Source: Sciurus carolinensis
Taxonomy: Eukaryota > Chordata > Mammalia > Rodentia > Sciuridae
Assembly: GCF_902686445.1 (NCBI RefSeq)
Contig: NC_062226.1
Span: forward strand, 14,046,001-14,110,000
DNA: 64,000 bases
Direction: 5' to 3'
Shown in pieces: positions 1 through 12,197 of this stretch. Both the position numbers and the translations under genes were made by a program. The notes under the pieces are model-generated. The model did not search any database. It was given only the letters and a program-made list of their open reading frames with translations, and had not been told where the DNA came from. Numbering within the stretch: position 1 is the stretch's first letter; every line of letters begins with the position of its first letter.

Positions 1-89
1 TTCACAAATAGATGTTTTATAGTTACAAATTCTGTTAAAGAGGAGTACAGTGTTTTATAAGAAAATCCTGGAAGGTATCTTATTTAAGT

Positions 90-560
90 AATTTAGGGAA
101 AGCCTTTGGAGAAGAAGCACACCATGCAGAATGAATAGGTAGTAGCTGTGGGAAGAATAGCAAAAAGAGTGGTTCAGGTATAGGAATGAGAAAGAGTCTG
201 GAACATTTGATGACCTGGAAGAAGGCCAGTATAGCTGTTCTGTACTTGGGGAGACAGGTGGAGGTGGTCATCATGTATGACTTACTAGGCCAGAGTAAAG
301 ATGGTAGATGCCAGAAGTGTAGTAGGAAGGAATTGGAAGCTCTGATTCAGGGTCTGATTTATGTTTTAAGAAATATAAACAGATACAGGGCAACCAGTTA
401 GGCTTAGTCTAAGCAAGAAATGTTCACAACTTGGACTTGAGTGATAATGAAGGAAAAGGGGTACACATGAAGGACATGTTTTTAAGGTAAAGCCATCTAA
501 ACTTACTGATTCGTTGTGGGGGATCAAGAATCAGATGAGTGATAGATTTTAGATTGAGTA
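90..560 (-). repeat. L2-like LINE fragment, antisense
   Basis: The plus strand reads like the reverse complement of an L2 LINE 3' region. It has the usual order of phrases around 'ggccagtatagctg', 'gtagatgccagaag' and 'ggaattggaagctctga'. It is heavily diverged, as expected of a pre-eutherian repeat. The family name is a judgement by eye. Confidence 0.45.
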
Positions 561-1106
561 GGTGTTTGTCTTTTTCTGAAATAGGTGGAGCTAAAGGAAG
601 AGTAGTTTGTGAGAAGATCAATATTATGTTTTGAGCAAATTTCATTTTTAAACAGAGACATTATATAAGGCAACTTGATGTTAGAGAAAACAATAGACTT
701 GAGCCAAAATATGCCTATGATGTCTCAAACAAGTTACTCTCACCTTTAGGAACTGAGTTTTATCATCTGCTAAGTTTCTGTGACTGACTTAAATGAGATG
801 TTGGGAGCATACCCAACAAGGTACCTAATACTTAATAGCAGATCCGTCAGTTTCAGTTGAATCTCTAACCCAGATTTCTGAATGAGTGAATCTTGCCTCC
901 TGTTTCACCTCATGCTGATTTATTTTAAAGAATTACCTGGAATGTAGTGTTTACGGATTATTTCAAGTGTTAATGGCATGTTAGTTTTTATTACAATACT
1001 AATATTACTTAAATGGTTTTATTTTATGTTCATTGCAATTAAGTGAAGTAAGATAATAGGTGCCTTGCTTTCTGTTTTAAAGGTGGGGAAGGTAAGAGGT
1101 TAGATA

Positions 1107-1178
1107 GGACTGAGGATGTAGCTCAGTGGTAGAGTGCTTGCTTTGCTTGCATGCAACCCTAGCATTGAAAGAAAGAAA
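1107..1178 (+). repeat. ID SINE, degenerate
   Basis: The ID core with an A-box-like GTAGCTCAGTGGTAGAG is followed by a decayed second half and a GAAA-rich tail. It lies in the FBXW2 intron. Confidence 0.75.
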
Positions 1179-1603
1179 AGGGTTAGATGGTCTTGCCCAG
1201 GGTTGCAGAGTTTAGTATATGGCAGATTCTGGTCCCAAGTCCAGTGCTTTTTTTTTTTCTTTATAATGTACATGCTTATGAAAACAGATCATTTACTTCT
1301 ACATGTACGTACCATTTCTGTTGCTTATGTTTTATATTATGCCACATTTTATAATTTTTAAAATTAATTCTAATATCTTCTTTCATAATTAAATGCTGCC
1401 AACATGGACACTTTTAGATACTGCTAATAACAAAATCTAGTTGTAGCAAAAATCTTAGGTTAACTTGGTAATAGAGTTATAGCTTAGCTATTGTAGCATA
1501 GTATATCGTTTCAAGTTCATTTTCTATTTTAAAAGTGAAATAAGATAAGTTTTGGAGCAGCATTAAAAGGATCTTTCTGTAACATAGATGTTGATATTTG
1601 TAG

Positions 1604-1690
1604 GTGGTTTTGCAGAAGTGCAAAGTCAAGTCTCTCTTGCATAGTCCTGGAGACTACATCCTTTTAAGTGCAGACAAATATGAGATCAAG
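1604..1690 (+). CDS. FBXW2: FBXW2, internal coding exon (29 codons)
   Basis: This phase-0 exon encodes [20 protein letters not shown] and then LSADKYEIK. An AG acceptor (TTTGTAG) precedes it and a GTGAGT donor follows at 1691. The peptide matches the part of F-box/WD-repeat protein 2 that links one WD40 blade to the next. FBXW2 is the substrate-recognition subunit of an SCF (SKP1-CUL1-F-box) E3 ubiquitin ligase, for which GCM1, SKP2 and beta-catenin have been reported as targets. The F-box and the first blades are encoded upstream of the window. The reading frame is intact and joins the next exon without a split codon. Confidence 0.96.
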
Positions 1691-2274
1691 GTGAGTTTTT
1701 TTTTCTGTTGTTAATTTGTCTTATCAAAGAAAAACTGACAAATAGAAAAAAATTAAAGTGTATGGCAAAGGGAGAATGTTTCAAGGGGAAGACCAAGAAT
1801 GTCTTAGTCTAAGTTCTCTTAAGCCCATTGGGAGAGAGATGTTTGATAGCTCCATGGTATGCAGTTTCTAACTCTTAAATTTGCTGATGAAAAAGAAATA
1901 CACAAAAAATTGTTTTCCAGTCATTCATCCTCTTAAGACCTATACCTCCTGCTTTGGATCTAAACTTCATGTGTTATAATGATTTGTGAGGAATTTACAA
2001 AACACTCTTTACAAAACATTCTCGTTGCATCTTTTTAATCATCTGTGTGGTAGGCATTTTCCTTGTAGAAGCAGAGATTCAAAGAGGTTAAATATTTTAT
2101 CTAGAATCATGCAAAAGAATAAGGATTTTAATATGTGACTTTTTTCTGTAAAACCTGAGTCTTTGCAGTATATTTCACTTTGTATCTGACTTTAGCATAT
2201 GCAAGATATTTTAAAGACAAGCTTTTCTGTGGTGATGTTCTCTGTCATCTTTCCTAACTTTGTTTTTTCTATAG
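1691..2274 (+). other. FBXW2: FBXW2 intron, 584 bp
   Basis: A short intron with a GTGAGT donor, and a pyrimidine-rich tract plus CTATAG at the acceptor. I see no SINE or other recognisable element in it. Confidence 0.93.
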
Positions 2275-2444
2275 ATTTGGCCAATTGGAAGAGAAATCAA
2301 CTGCAAGTGCTTAAAGACATTGTCTGTCTCTGAGGATAGAAGTATCTGCCTGCAGCCAAGACTTCATTTTGATGGCAAATACATTGTCTGTAGTTCAGCC
2401 CTCGGTCTCTACCAGTGGGACTTTGCCAGTTATGATATTCTCAG
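2275..2444 (+). CDS. FBXW2: FBXW2, internal coding exon (56 codons plus 2 nt)
   Basis: The exon opens with [20 protein letters not shown] and closes with [11 protein letters not shown]. It codes for C-terminal WD40 blades of FBXW2. It ends with AG of a split arginine codon, then GTAATG as donor, and the last exon supplies the G. The motifs KIWPIG and LYQWDF are the strand-c Trp-containing signatures of WD repeats; the WD dipeptide is visible in YQWDF. The frame is open and conserved, with no sign of pseudogenisation. Confidence 0.97.
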
Positions 2445-2659
2445 GTAATGTTTCCTTGGACCTTATGCTTTACCTTTGAAAGTCTTTTGAAAAGTTCAGT
2501 AGTAAAGACAAGACTAGATTTTTGAATATACCAATCAGTAGCTTGCTTTTATGAAACATGTACTGTATCAGTTACAAACAGGATTATATGTATTGAATAT
2601 CTCACATAGGCAAAATGATTTAGACAGTAAGTGACCAAGAAAGGGTTATATGCTGAAAC

Positions 2660-2815
2660 CTAAGGATCTGGGTTCTGTGCCTTCCCTTACTCTGAGTCAT
2701 GAACCACTTCTCCTTTTAGAATTAACATACTGTTTTGGAAAATGAGGGACTTGGATGAGAAGAGCTTTCAGATCTTCTTTAGTTCTAACAATTAAGTTCT
2801 GCATAGTAAGTTGGA
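2660..2815 (+). repeat. MIR SINE fragment
   Basis: The MIR core order is visible: a question-like 'gggttctgtgcc', then 'ctgagtcatgaaccacttctcc', then an 'aaaatgagg' stretch and 'gatcttctttagttct'. It is ancient and diverged. Confidence 0.5.
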
Positions 2816-3084
2816 ATTATTATGTGAGCCTGGTCAACCTCAGTGGCTTTAGGCATCAAGTGACCTTCTATCGATTAGTAGAAAGATAGCTCGCTAGAGG
2901 AAGTGTAACTTGCATGGTTTCCCTTCAAAGAAATAAGTAAAAGGTCCATGGACAAATAATTTTGTGACTTATTGCACATTATAGACCCCTCTTGGACGTT
3001 GGAAATATCTATTAGCATATAGGACTGATGGAAGCCAGTGCCATATAATAAGTGAGAGAATTTACATTAGTGTTGAGACTTTGG

Positions 3085-3240
3085 TTTAAGAATAGGTGCC
3101 ATCTCTCTTGGGCTGCATGATTTTATGTAAATGTCTTGACTCCTCTGTGCTTCAATTTCCTCATCTGTAAAGTGAATGTTAAATGAAATGCCTGTGGTGA
3201 GGATCTAGTACAGGACCTAACAGATGTTCCTAGCAACTGT
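3085..3240 (+). repeat. MIR SINE fragment
   Basis: Contains the hallmark 'tcaatttcctcatctgtaaa' block followed by a 'ggatctagtacaggacc' tail, as in the MIR consensus. Confidence 0.7.
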
Positions 3241-4689
3241 GAGAAACTCTACAATAAGAAACCTGTCTGAATTTGTTTTAACTCCCTATACTTTACACTT
3301 GTGGTGCACACATCTATTAATAATTCATAGAAATAGTGTTCCACAGCATGGTTCAGGAATTGCCAGCTTGGGGGAGTAAGAGAAAATTGAGAATTCTCTT
3401 CATTGTTTTTATACATAACTATTTGAGATCATCTTGAATGGGATCTGTTCATACTAGCCAACAGGACTTTGGTGGGCCCCAATCTCTCTGGTCACAAGTT
3501 AAATTGTCATTTGTGTCACCTGAGTCAGACCAACTTTTCTGACCAGTTAGATTTCAGAGCTTTCAGAATAATTTCTAGAAGTAATTGATGCTTATGCTTT
3601 GAGAAAAAGAGTGAAACATCTCCAAACAATGTTAGTTGTAAGCTCTTCATTTTATAGACGGGGGAAACAAACTGAGATGTGATAGGGGCCCTGCCTTGCA
3701 TTCCACATTTTACTCTAATCCAACACTCATCCATCCTTGACTGGATTATCTGGTAGGCATAAACATAACACCAGGAAGCCAAGAGTGCCAAAAAGTGAGA
3801 AAAGAAATTTGTGAAAGAATTTGATATTTTGCAAAGAAAAGAGTTCAAGTATTCACCATGGGAAAAATCACATCTTTTACAGTTTAATATTACTTTTATT
3901 TTGAATTAAAATTTTGAGAGGAGAATGCAAAAGGAAGGTGTAATAGAAGTATCATAAACATTTCAATGCTTAGAGTCTTTAAAAGCTTCAGTTTGATCTC
4001 GCGTCTACCTTTCTCATGTATACTTCCTATTCAGCCTGGTGTCCCAGATGAAAGTTCTGCTGGTTTTTAGTGTTTGGATGCACTAACTTTAATTAAAGAA
4101 CATGCAAGATTATTTGCTGATAGGAAGCACATGGTTCACAGTTTTCTTTAAAAAGAGGCTACTTTATATCTGCTTTTTCTCTTCTAAACGCAAATAAACT
4201 AACCTCTTTTGAAACACTAGTACAAATCCTGTTGCCTCAGTTGCTAAGATCTGATTGGACTACTTAAGCTTTGAAGCTAATAGGAAAGAAGCAAAGCACA
4301 CATGACAGCATGTTACTCAATAAGTGTGAGATGTGATGTAATCTCTTGAGCTAGGTTATCTCAGTACAGCATGCGTGGTTACTTAGGTTCAAAGGCTCAG
4401 ACTGCCAGCAGGGATGTCTGTTTATAGGTCTAATGTGACACAGGAGTTAAAGGGCCTAAGCCTGTCAAGACCTGTGTTCTATTTCTGCAACATATTTGTT
4501 TGGAATCAGCTTGTCTTTATATCCTTGTTAAACCCTATCACCAGCACTACCCAGATTCCAGTGTTTCTAGTTATACCATTCTTTACACCGATGATGTAGA
4601 ACTTACCAGACTTTCTAGCTGTTTTCTCCAGCTTTCTTTGTATCTCTCTTATAGCAATTTGTATTTATGTTCATTGTACCACTGTTTTA

Positions 4690-5460
4690 TTCATTAGCAG
4701 GTATTTATTGAGCACCTGCCTTTGTGTCACATATTTTGATGTGCACTGGGAAGCAACAGAAATACTTACTAAATTCAGGAGGGAACGCTAATATTCAATA
4801 GCTAATTATAGGAGCTGGGGGTAGCTCAGTGGTAGAAGGCTTGTCTATCTTATCTTGCATGAGGCCCTATGCTCACAAACTCCAGCACCAGTGAGCATGC
4901 ACAGAAGACCAAATACAATTTTTAAATGATTGGAATAGAGAGAACATAATACAGGGTCATTCCTTTGAAGAAGAGGTATTTGAAACTGAGCCCTAAGGAT
5001 AAGTACCTATTGGGTCTGTTGTGAGGAGTGTTGCAGACTGAAAGACTGGTCTGTTTGAGGAATTCATCATTGTGACTGCGGATATAGGAGGATGGTAGAG
5101 AGCCATCAAAGAGTTTAAAAGTTTAAACAAAGTGGTAACAAAATCAGATTTTAGTGTGAAGAAAACTTATTGAAAGGGGTTAAGTGATTTTTTCTTGGGG
5201 AGACATCAGTAGAAAGCTATTGGCAATAGTACAGACTAAGATGGTTTCTTGGACCATAACTGTGGTTAACAGAGATAGTAATGAATACATTAGAGAAAAA
5301 TTCAGAAGATAAAATCAATAGAGATTGGTGGTTGAATTTCTGATTTGAGTAAGGAGGAAAGTTAGATAGTTGCCATGTTTCCTAGCTTGAGCAGTTGGTG
5401 AATGAGCAAGTGAGGAATTGGAGAAACAGGTTTGGCTAATAAATTCAGTTTTACACAGAC
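4690..5460 (-). repeat. L2 LINE, antisense, interrupted by an ID SINE
   Basis: The left edge reads 'tttattgagcacctgcc', the reverse complement of the L2 3' terminus. After the ID insertion the text continues with the usual antisense L2 run ('ctgtttgaggaattc', 'ttagtgtgaaga', 'cttgagcagttggtgaatg'). The two parts form one fossil split by the younger SINE. Confidence 0.55.
4812..4920 (+). repeat. ID SINE inside the L2
   Basis: GAGCTGGGGGTAGCTCAGTG marks the ID 5' end and A box. The B-box half is partly decayed ('ctccagcaccagtgagcatg'). Confidence 0.75.
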
Positions 5461-5494
5461 TGTGTATAAGGAACTATACCTTTTTTTTTTAACT

Positions 5495-5566
5495 ACTTAA
5501 TCCTACTTCCAATAGTAGCTAGCACATTTTAGATTCTCAATAAATATTTGTTGGGTGAATGAACAT
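5495..5566 (+). repeat. L2/MIR 3' terminal fragment
   Basis: The run 'ctcaataaatatttgttggg' followed by 'tgaatgaa' is the standard 3' end of L2. Confidence 0.6.
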
Positions 5567-6334
5567 GTATCACCACGTAGAGATTGACGAATGAGTAACT
5601 GATTATATTTCATCTGAGGGACATTGATTGGAAGCTCTATTTCCCCTTTTCTTGAGATTAATCCCAGACTTGCACAACAGGGAGTGTTCAGTGATTGAGT
5701 TTGGATGAATGCTGTTCTTGAATATAAGCATCTAAATGGTTCTTTTTTAGTAGGAGTTTCTTCTATTTAAGGTGAACTTACTTTCTGATCTGTGTTTTAA
5801 GCACAGGACCAGCACTTCTTAAAGTTTTCTTAGTTTTGTAGAAGTGTTGTCCCTATAGATATTGTTAGTATCGCAGAATTTTTTTAAATCAAAGATTATC
5901 AGTTTGTAAGAAAAACACGTCTTGTGGTAGAGAACTTGTAAAATTTAGAGTCCTTTAATAATGTCTTCTATGTGGAATGCCCTTCCACTTCTTCAGGAAA
6001 GAAAGAATGCTCTTCTTCCAAGGCCATCTGATAAAAGGTAGAATGATATGCTCATTCCTTGATGTTCCCACTGTATCCAGTGTAGTGTCTGTGCTGAGCA
6101 TGCTCTTATAGTCTCTGACAGTTATGTATGCTTTGCCTTCCCCCTTCCAAGGGACAAACACCATTTACTTGTCTTTTCTCAGGGACCCAGTCATTACTTA
6201 GCATGTCTGACACTAAGACCACATCTGTTCAGTTGAAATCCATTCATTTGTGCTGTTATCCATTCATTTAGGAGTTGTATACATTGACTGGAGATGCTCA
6301 CTGCTCTCCTCATAGAAAAGAGCAGATTATAGAG

Positions 6335-6545
6335 CAGAAAAGAGGGTAGGTTCTAGAGTCAGACAGATCTGGGCTGAAATGCTAGGTCTGCATCATATTA
6401 GCTATGTGAGCATGGCAAGACATTTTACTCTTCGCCTCAGTTTATTCACTAGTAAAATGGAGATGAACCTTTACCTCACCTCATTGTGAGGATTGTGATA
6501 ACATGTTAATTGCATCTGGCACTTGGTAAATGCTAGATAAAACAT
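6335..6545 (+). repeat. MIR SINE, nearly full length
   Basis: Starts with 'ttctagagtcagacagatct' and runs through 'cctcagtttattcactagta', 'gtgaggattgtgataac' and 'ggcacttggtaaatgc'. This order fits the whole MIR consensus. Confidence 0.8.
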
Positions 6546-7474
6546 CAAGTCTCCTCCCTTCCTAATATCAAACTGAAACCTGCTTTTTTGTAACTCTTTC
6601 CCTTTGATCCTAGTTCTGTCTTCTAGACCTTGTGATGTTTGGCCTTTGTCTTACACACATCCTCTGCTGTTTAGAGGTAATGATGTATACCTTCCCTGCC
6701 ATTCTTTTTCTCCCACTCTCAGCTAATGTCCTTCAGGTGTTCCTTACTTGTTCTGACTACCAGGCCCTCCCAGTGCTGACTGGACTCTTGGACATACAAT
6801 GGTTGGTAGTGTCCTTATTAACACATAAGCTGAACTTCCCTCCCCCAGGAGCCCAACCATATTGTAGAGCAGTAGTTACATACCTCATATCTTATAACTT
6901 TTTCTAGTGTCTCCAAAGAAAACAACTTTTCTTATCAACTTTTTGCTTTACTAAGGGTGCAGATTGCAGGAAAAAAATTTTTTTCATTTGTGTTGCTGCC
7001 TAGTTAGGTCTCTCCCAATTTGTGCCTTTAATAGTCTAAAAACTGCCAATCTGCAAAAATTGGAGCTCCCTCCCAGATTGCCCAGTCTCTAACAACTTCT
7101 TATGAATTTTCAGCCTTTAATTTTGGAGAGAAAACCATGTGTTTGCCGGCTGGTGAGCAGAGTAGAACTGTAGTCACTTGCCTTTAGGTTTGTTCTGGAC
7201 TGCAGGATCCTATTATTTAGGATTTTATGAATAAGACTTTTTACCTAGTGCTAGGAATGACTCTTGGCATTCTAGTTCTAAGTGGTAATTGTCAAGTTGT
7301 GAATCCTTAGCTAAAGGGTGTACCTTGCCTGGGCTTTAGTTGTTATATTTTAAAAATTTAGATTTTAACTTAGATCATCTGTAAGATCTTTTCTAACTTG
7401 GATGGATGTTTTGTGCTTTTATAAAGTTTCATCAGGTACTACCTCCCTCTTACTTGCCAATTAGACTGAAAGCA

Positions 7475-7627
7475 CCCAGGGTCGCTTTATCACTGAGCTA
7501 CATTCCCAGCCCTCTTTGTGTTTTACGATAGGGGCTTAGGGATTGCTGAGCTTGGCCTTGAACTTGCAGTCCTCCTGCTGCCTCCTGAGTCATTGGGATT
7601 ACAAGGGTGCACCACTGTGTCTGGCTT
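7475..7627 (-). repeat. MEN-type SINE (B1 + ID), antisense, decayed
   Basis: The inverted ID half ('cactgagctacattcccagc') is followed by an inverted B1 half ('cctcctgagtcattgggatt', 'gtgtctggct'). It lies 150 bp upstream of the last FBXW2 exon. Confidence 0.8.
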
Positions 7628-7775
7628 CATATTTTCCTTTTTATCAAAAACTTCCATTTAACTCTACATTTACTTGAATTTTATGCTGGTTTTAAATGTA
7701 CAAAAAAGATTACAGTGACATAAACAGAAGCAAAGTTACCTTCTACTTCATGATCCCTAACTCTCATCCTTGTAG

Positions 7776-8064
7776 GGTCATCAAGACTCCTGAGATAGCA
7801 AACTTGGCCTTGCTTGGCTTTGGAGATGTCTTTGCCCTGCTGTTTGACAACCGCTTCTTGTACATCATGGACTTGCGGACAGAGAGCCTGATTAGCCGTT
7901 GGCCTTTGCCAGAGTACAGGAAATCAAAGAGAGGTTCAAGCTTCCTGGCAGGCGAAGCGTCCTGGCTGAATGGACTGGATGGGCACAATGACACAGGCTT
8001 GGTCTTTGCCACCAGCATGCCTGACCACAGTATTCACCTGGTGTTGTGGAAGGAGCACGGCTGA
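7776..8064 (+). CDS. FBXW2: FBXW2, last coding exon with stop codon
   Basis: The first nucleotide completes the split arginine codon. The exon then encodes 95 residues beginning [20 protein letters not shown] and ending [12 protein letters not shown], followed by TGA at 8062-8064. This is the C-terminal end of FBXW2: the last WD40 blade ([11 protein letters not shown], then [10 protein letters not shown]) that closes the propeller. Together the three exons here give 181 codons of a protein that is about 454 residues long in human. Against the human sequence as I remember it, there are only conservative changes (for example Ile to Val after GFGD and Tyr to Phe in NRFLYIMD). Minus-strand ORFs that overlap this exon are frame shadows. 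Confidence 0.98.
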
Positions 8065-8434
8065 CACCACAAACCACCACCACTGACTGACTTTGGGTGC
8101 CGGGGCTGCAAGTTTTGAGTGCAACCTCTGTGGCAGCCCACTGCATGAACCAAAGTTCTCACCTAATGGTATCATCACGCAGTGCACAATCATTTATCTA
8201 TGTTTGCCAGGGGCCAGGGCTTAGGGTGGGGGAGGGTTTGTTTTATTGACATATGGCGCAGCATGCTAATGGGGTACACCATTGACTTCATTTGTACTTA
8301 GTTATGCTGGTCAGGATAAGAGGATGCTTTTTTGGTTCATCTTACTTGAGTGGAATATTGGTTTTAAGTAAAGAAAGTGAAATGGTTCATTAATCTGCTA
8401 ATTGGTTGCCTATAAAAATCACATTCAGTCTGTT

Positions 8435-8440
8435 ATTAAA
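8435..8440 (+). terminator. FBXW2: Candidate proximal poly(A) signal ATTAAA
   Basis: ATTAAA lies 371 bases after the stop codon and is followed about 15-20 bases later by a T-rich element. It would give a short 3' UTR of about 390 bases. Confidence 0.45.
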
Positions 8441-10513
8441 GCTTCTTACCATAGCCTTTTTTTCTTTTGAAGTTGAAGCAAAGGTGCTATGATGTTGTTA
8501 TAGCAACTTCTCTTACATGGGGCTTAGCTTTTGTAAGAGGTAGTGTTAAAAAGACCATTGAGTCCTGTGACACTCACAAACTTTCCACCAAATACAAGTT
8601 CCACAGAACTTCTGTCTTCCAGTGCAAATCTAATTCTATAAATTGTTCACAACTCATTCTAAGCCCTGGTTCTTGGCAGAGTCAGTGTTGGCCATGGTTA
8701 ACATGTGAGGATCTCTGTAGTTTGTATTTCCATGTGGGAAACACTGGTCCCTTCCACCTGCCTTGATGATAGCACAGGTGCCATGGAGTCACTGAACTGT
8801 AAGAAGACTGGGTGTTACATAGGAGCTTTGCAATGTCAGGCACTTCACTTTTGTGGTCCCCAGATTCATTGTCTGTGCACCCAGGTGTTCACCTAAGATT
8901 TCTTCCAGTCCAGCATCTACTGAAGTGTGCAGAAGTTGATACTGCAGTTTCGTCTGATCCCTGATTCATTGTTCCTGTCAGGTGGGAGATGAGTTATTAA
9001 GGAACTTGATCATATGAAAAGGATGAGTAAAGAGTGAACGTAGAAAATATGAGTTTCCACTTAGAAAACTAAGTAATTCATGTAGTTGAGGATGACAGGA
9101 GTCTGAGTTCTGTAGGGAGGCAGTCTGCTAATTGAGAAGGAAAGATGTCTGAATCTGACTTGTCATCTTCCTTTGCTTCAAACTTGACCTGTGGCCTCAG
9201 GCAGATTAACTCCCTCCCCACCAAGGAATTGTCCTGAGTTAGTATTTAAAAACCAAAATGCCTAAGGGAGTCACTAGGTACACATAAGTGAATAGAATGT
9301 ACTGTGGAGCATTGTGCGGAACCCTGGAGAGTACATCTCAGGGCACCTATTCAGCTCTTACTGTTTTGCCATTAACTGAAATAAGCCCAGTGTTGACAGA
9401 TTGGGGGTTTTTTGTTGTTGTATTTTGGTGGGGTTGTGGCAGGGGGACAAGACTGAACATCTAGAAATCCTCTGATTTTAAAAATATTGACAACTGATTG
9501 AAGATAATTTAAAATAAGGTATTCCAAACAAAACATGTCTATGTGGTGCCAGTTTGTGTCCTCTGCTCTCTCACTCTGAAGTTAGGTAATTTTGTGGCAG
9601 AGGAAATGTTGTAACATAATTGTCACAAATATTAGGAAGAAAGTAGAGGGAGCATCAGTAAATGCTGTTCCCCTGTGTTACTAGGGGAGTGAGGAGGTGG
9701 CATATTTCTTTCCCAGACCTGCCAGGATGTAGTTTGAACATGAACGTAAGAATTGGAACCTCAATTAAAGCCTCTGCCTAGCAATATGACTTATTCCTTG
9801 CTTCCTCCCACATAGAGCATATCTTTTGTCAGCTGGGGGAAAAGGGTTGCTGGCAGAAGTGAGAATGCAAACTCTATAGATTGGGAACCCAGTTCTCCCC
9901 AAATCTGCATTAGCATAGAGCAAGATGGTGGACTTCAGAATGCTGTGTAGTTAGTAGAGACTTGTGGTTGATTTCGAGGACTGGTTTATTGTCAATAACC
10001 ATGTTGAAACTCCAGGGGGATAAGGCTAAAGAATAATATCTTCCTTAATATCCAGTTTAATCCATGTCACATTTGAGTTCTGTGCATGAACTCTGCTTTG
10101 TCCTAGAAATGGAACTAGAATTGTAGCTGGAATCTTTTGCAGAAGCCCATGGAGACTTTGGACAATAAGGGTAAATCACTTTTTCATTTCCAACCAGCCT
10201 GAATAAATAATTTTTGAGATTACTGGTCTAAAGACCATCTCTCCCCTCCACGTCATTTTCAAATTCATCCAATAGCTTCATTTGTGAAAAAATTTTTATT
10301 AAAAATGACTGATGTGAAACTTTTAAGTTTTTAGTGGTATGGAAGTTATTGTCAAGTTGGTGCTGCTGGATTTTGACAGCAGTACTTAAGACAGTAATTG
10401 GAGTCCTGGCTTTGATTCTTCCTCACACAGGCCTTTATTTCACTTGAGCATTTTATTTAATTGCTTTACAGATGATGAATTGATTGCTAGCTTTTATAAA
10501 AAGTAAATGGTAA

Positions 10514-10620
10514 GCTGGGCATGGTGGTGGACACCTTTAATTTGGCAACTTGGGAGACTGAGGTAGGAGGATCACAAGTTCAAGGCCAACTTAGTGAGAC
10601 TGTCTCAAAGAAAAGAAAAT
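10514..10620 (+). repeat. B1 SINE (monomer)
   Basis: Begins GCTGGGCATGGTGGTGGACA, has the B-box-like 'caagttcaaggccaac' and ends in 'gtctcaaagaaaag' with an A-rich tail. It lies in the presumed FBXW2 3' UTR. Confidence 0.9.
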
Positions 10621-12191
10621 AGAAGGTAGTTCATCCTTTTTACAAAATAAAGCAAGGCAGGGTCAGAGAAAGGAACAGGCAGAGCATAACTAAAGTTACG
10701 CTGTACTTTCTTAGTCTCCTTTGATTGAGTTGAGGGTTGTCTTGTGTACATGGTGACTCTGCTTCTTAGCCTAGAGGCAAGGAAATGACCTTTGCCTCAT
10801 CTGTGAATATTTTCATTTCTGAAAAATTCTAAGTTATTGATCTGATAGCCCATCCTTTTTTTTTTTTTTTTTAAATGAGGATTGAATGTCTTGGGTGACA
10901 TTGGCATGGCAGAAGCGAGGGGTTTCTGTCTCTTCTCTCAGGTTCATAAAGGGTACAGTAACAACTTCACTCTCCAGGAGAGAACAGTAGCGCTGAGTGG
11001 GTGTGAGGTTTTAGCAGACTTTGTTCCCATTCCATTGAAAGGTAGTTTTCTCTGACTCCATTATTCGAAGTCATAAGTGTTGTAAAATATGACCCTAACC
11101 TGATCCTTTAAACCTATCAGAGAAATAAGAAAGACCCTCCAGTGGAAGGACTGGAGATTGAGAAAGTTCCACAGGAAGATACATATATTTGGATAGGTTT
11201 TCAAAAGTGAAACACGAGGGGAGCATTACTATTACAATCTGAGGTTTGGACTTCATTTCTCATAGTTTGAAAATTCTTCCATTCTGGCAATTGAAAATGA
11301 TAAAGTTTGAAGATTATATTTTCATTCTGGTACTGCTAACAGAATGATTACTAGTATGCATTTGTAAAATAAGGAGAAAAGAAAATACCTTTGGAAACAG
11401 TATTGTTTTAGACATGAAGAAATTGTATCGTTTAGGTTAGGCATTTTGACTTAACGGAAGCAGACAAGGACAGTGGGGCCTGGATTGATGCATTGCTTTA
11501 GCCAAAGCCAGCTGACTCACTGAAGCTGTGATTGTGTTCTGGGTCCGTGGGAGCCTGGGGATGAATCTTCTTACTATCACTCTTACAGTTATCTGTGCCT
11601 CTTCCCTGGGCCCTGGTGTATGAGCCACTTGCCTTTCTCTGTAGCGAAGTGAGAAGAATCTGATTGCTACTCACGGATGCAGTCTTGGGTAGGGCACACT
11701 GATCCCTTTGCCTTTAGGGACACAGAGTTGTAAGGATAGGAGAGACGCTCTTTAGGTCTGTCCCCTTGACACAGCTTCTCTACCTGTTTATGCTGGTGCT
11801 TTTGCCAAGATAATTGGGACAACGGAGACTCTTGAGAATTAGGCAGTCACAGAGTATCTGATGAAAAGAACAGTTTTAACCTTGACAAAATGCCTACTGG
11901 CCATCGTTGGCAGTGTCTCTGAACAGAGGCTCCCATGCCTGCTCTAAGAAAGTGAAATCTTTCCAGAGTAAATCCTCCAGTGTATTTCTGAATGGTCCTT
12001 GCACCACTCCCATCAGGCTAAGTGATCATGCCCAGTGCAAAATGGTGTTTTGCTGTCAAGTTGTTTCAGTTTCCAGTCTTGCCCAGACCCAGAGCAATTC
12101 AGTTGCTTTGTTAGTATTTCAGTCCTGACCAGCGTAAACTCAGTTACTGCGGCCCATGGATTCCAGCTACTTGTGTTCATGAGTGTGCCTA

Positions 12192-12197
12192 AATAAA
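12192..12197 (+). terminator. FBXW2: Candidate distal poly(A) signal AATAAA
   Basis: AATAAA sits in CCTAAATAAAAAATG. A likely cleavage zone lies around 12,210-12,225, and the T/G-rich 'caatgttttggtgtcctt' follows. SINE-rich intergenic DNA begins soon after. A second AATAAA lies near 12,670 and is an alternative. Confidence 0.55.

Larger units (their letters stand above)
1..1603 (+). other. FBXW2: FBXW2 intron (3' part; upstream exons lie outside the window)
   Basis: Non-coding sequence ending in a pyrimidine-poor but usable acceptor (TTTGTAG) directly before the first recognised FBXW2 exon. It holds an L2-like block near the start and a degenerate ID SINE near 1107. The short ORFs in it have no recognisable product. 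The rest, roughly 560-1100 and 1180-1600, is AT-rich and shows nothing I can name. Confidence 0.85.
2445..7775 (+). other. FBXW2: FBXW2 last intron, 5.3 kb
   Basis: It runs from a GTAATG donor to a CCTTGTAG acceptor. It contains MIR and L2 remnants (near 2660, 3085, 4690-5560, 6335), an ID SINE at 4812 and a MEN SINE at 7475. Between 3240 and 4690 and between 5570 and 6330 I see AT-rich unique sequence with no named element. The ORFs here, the longest 107 codons on the minus strand near 3525, show no family resemblance. Confidence 0.93.

Noticed and set aside
7696..7775. Extension of the last FBXW2 exon upstream to an ATG at 7696
   Set aside because: The open frame continues left of the exon by chance. 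The CCTTGTAG acceptor at 7768-7775 and the conserved protein place the exon start at 7776.
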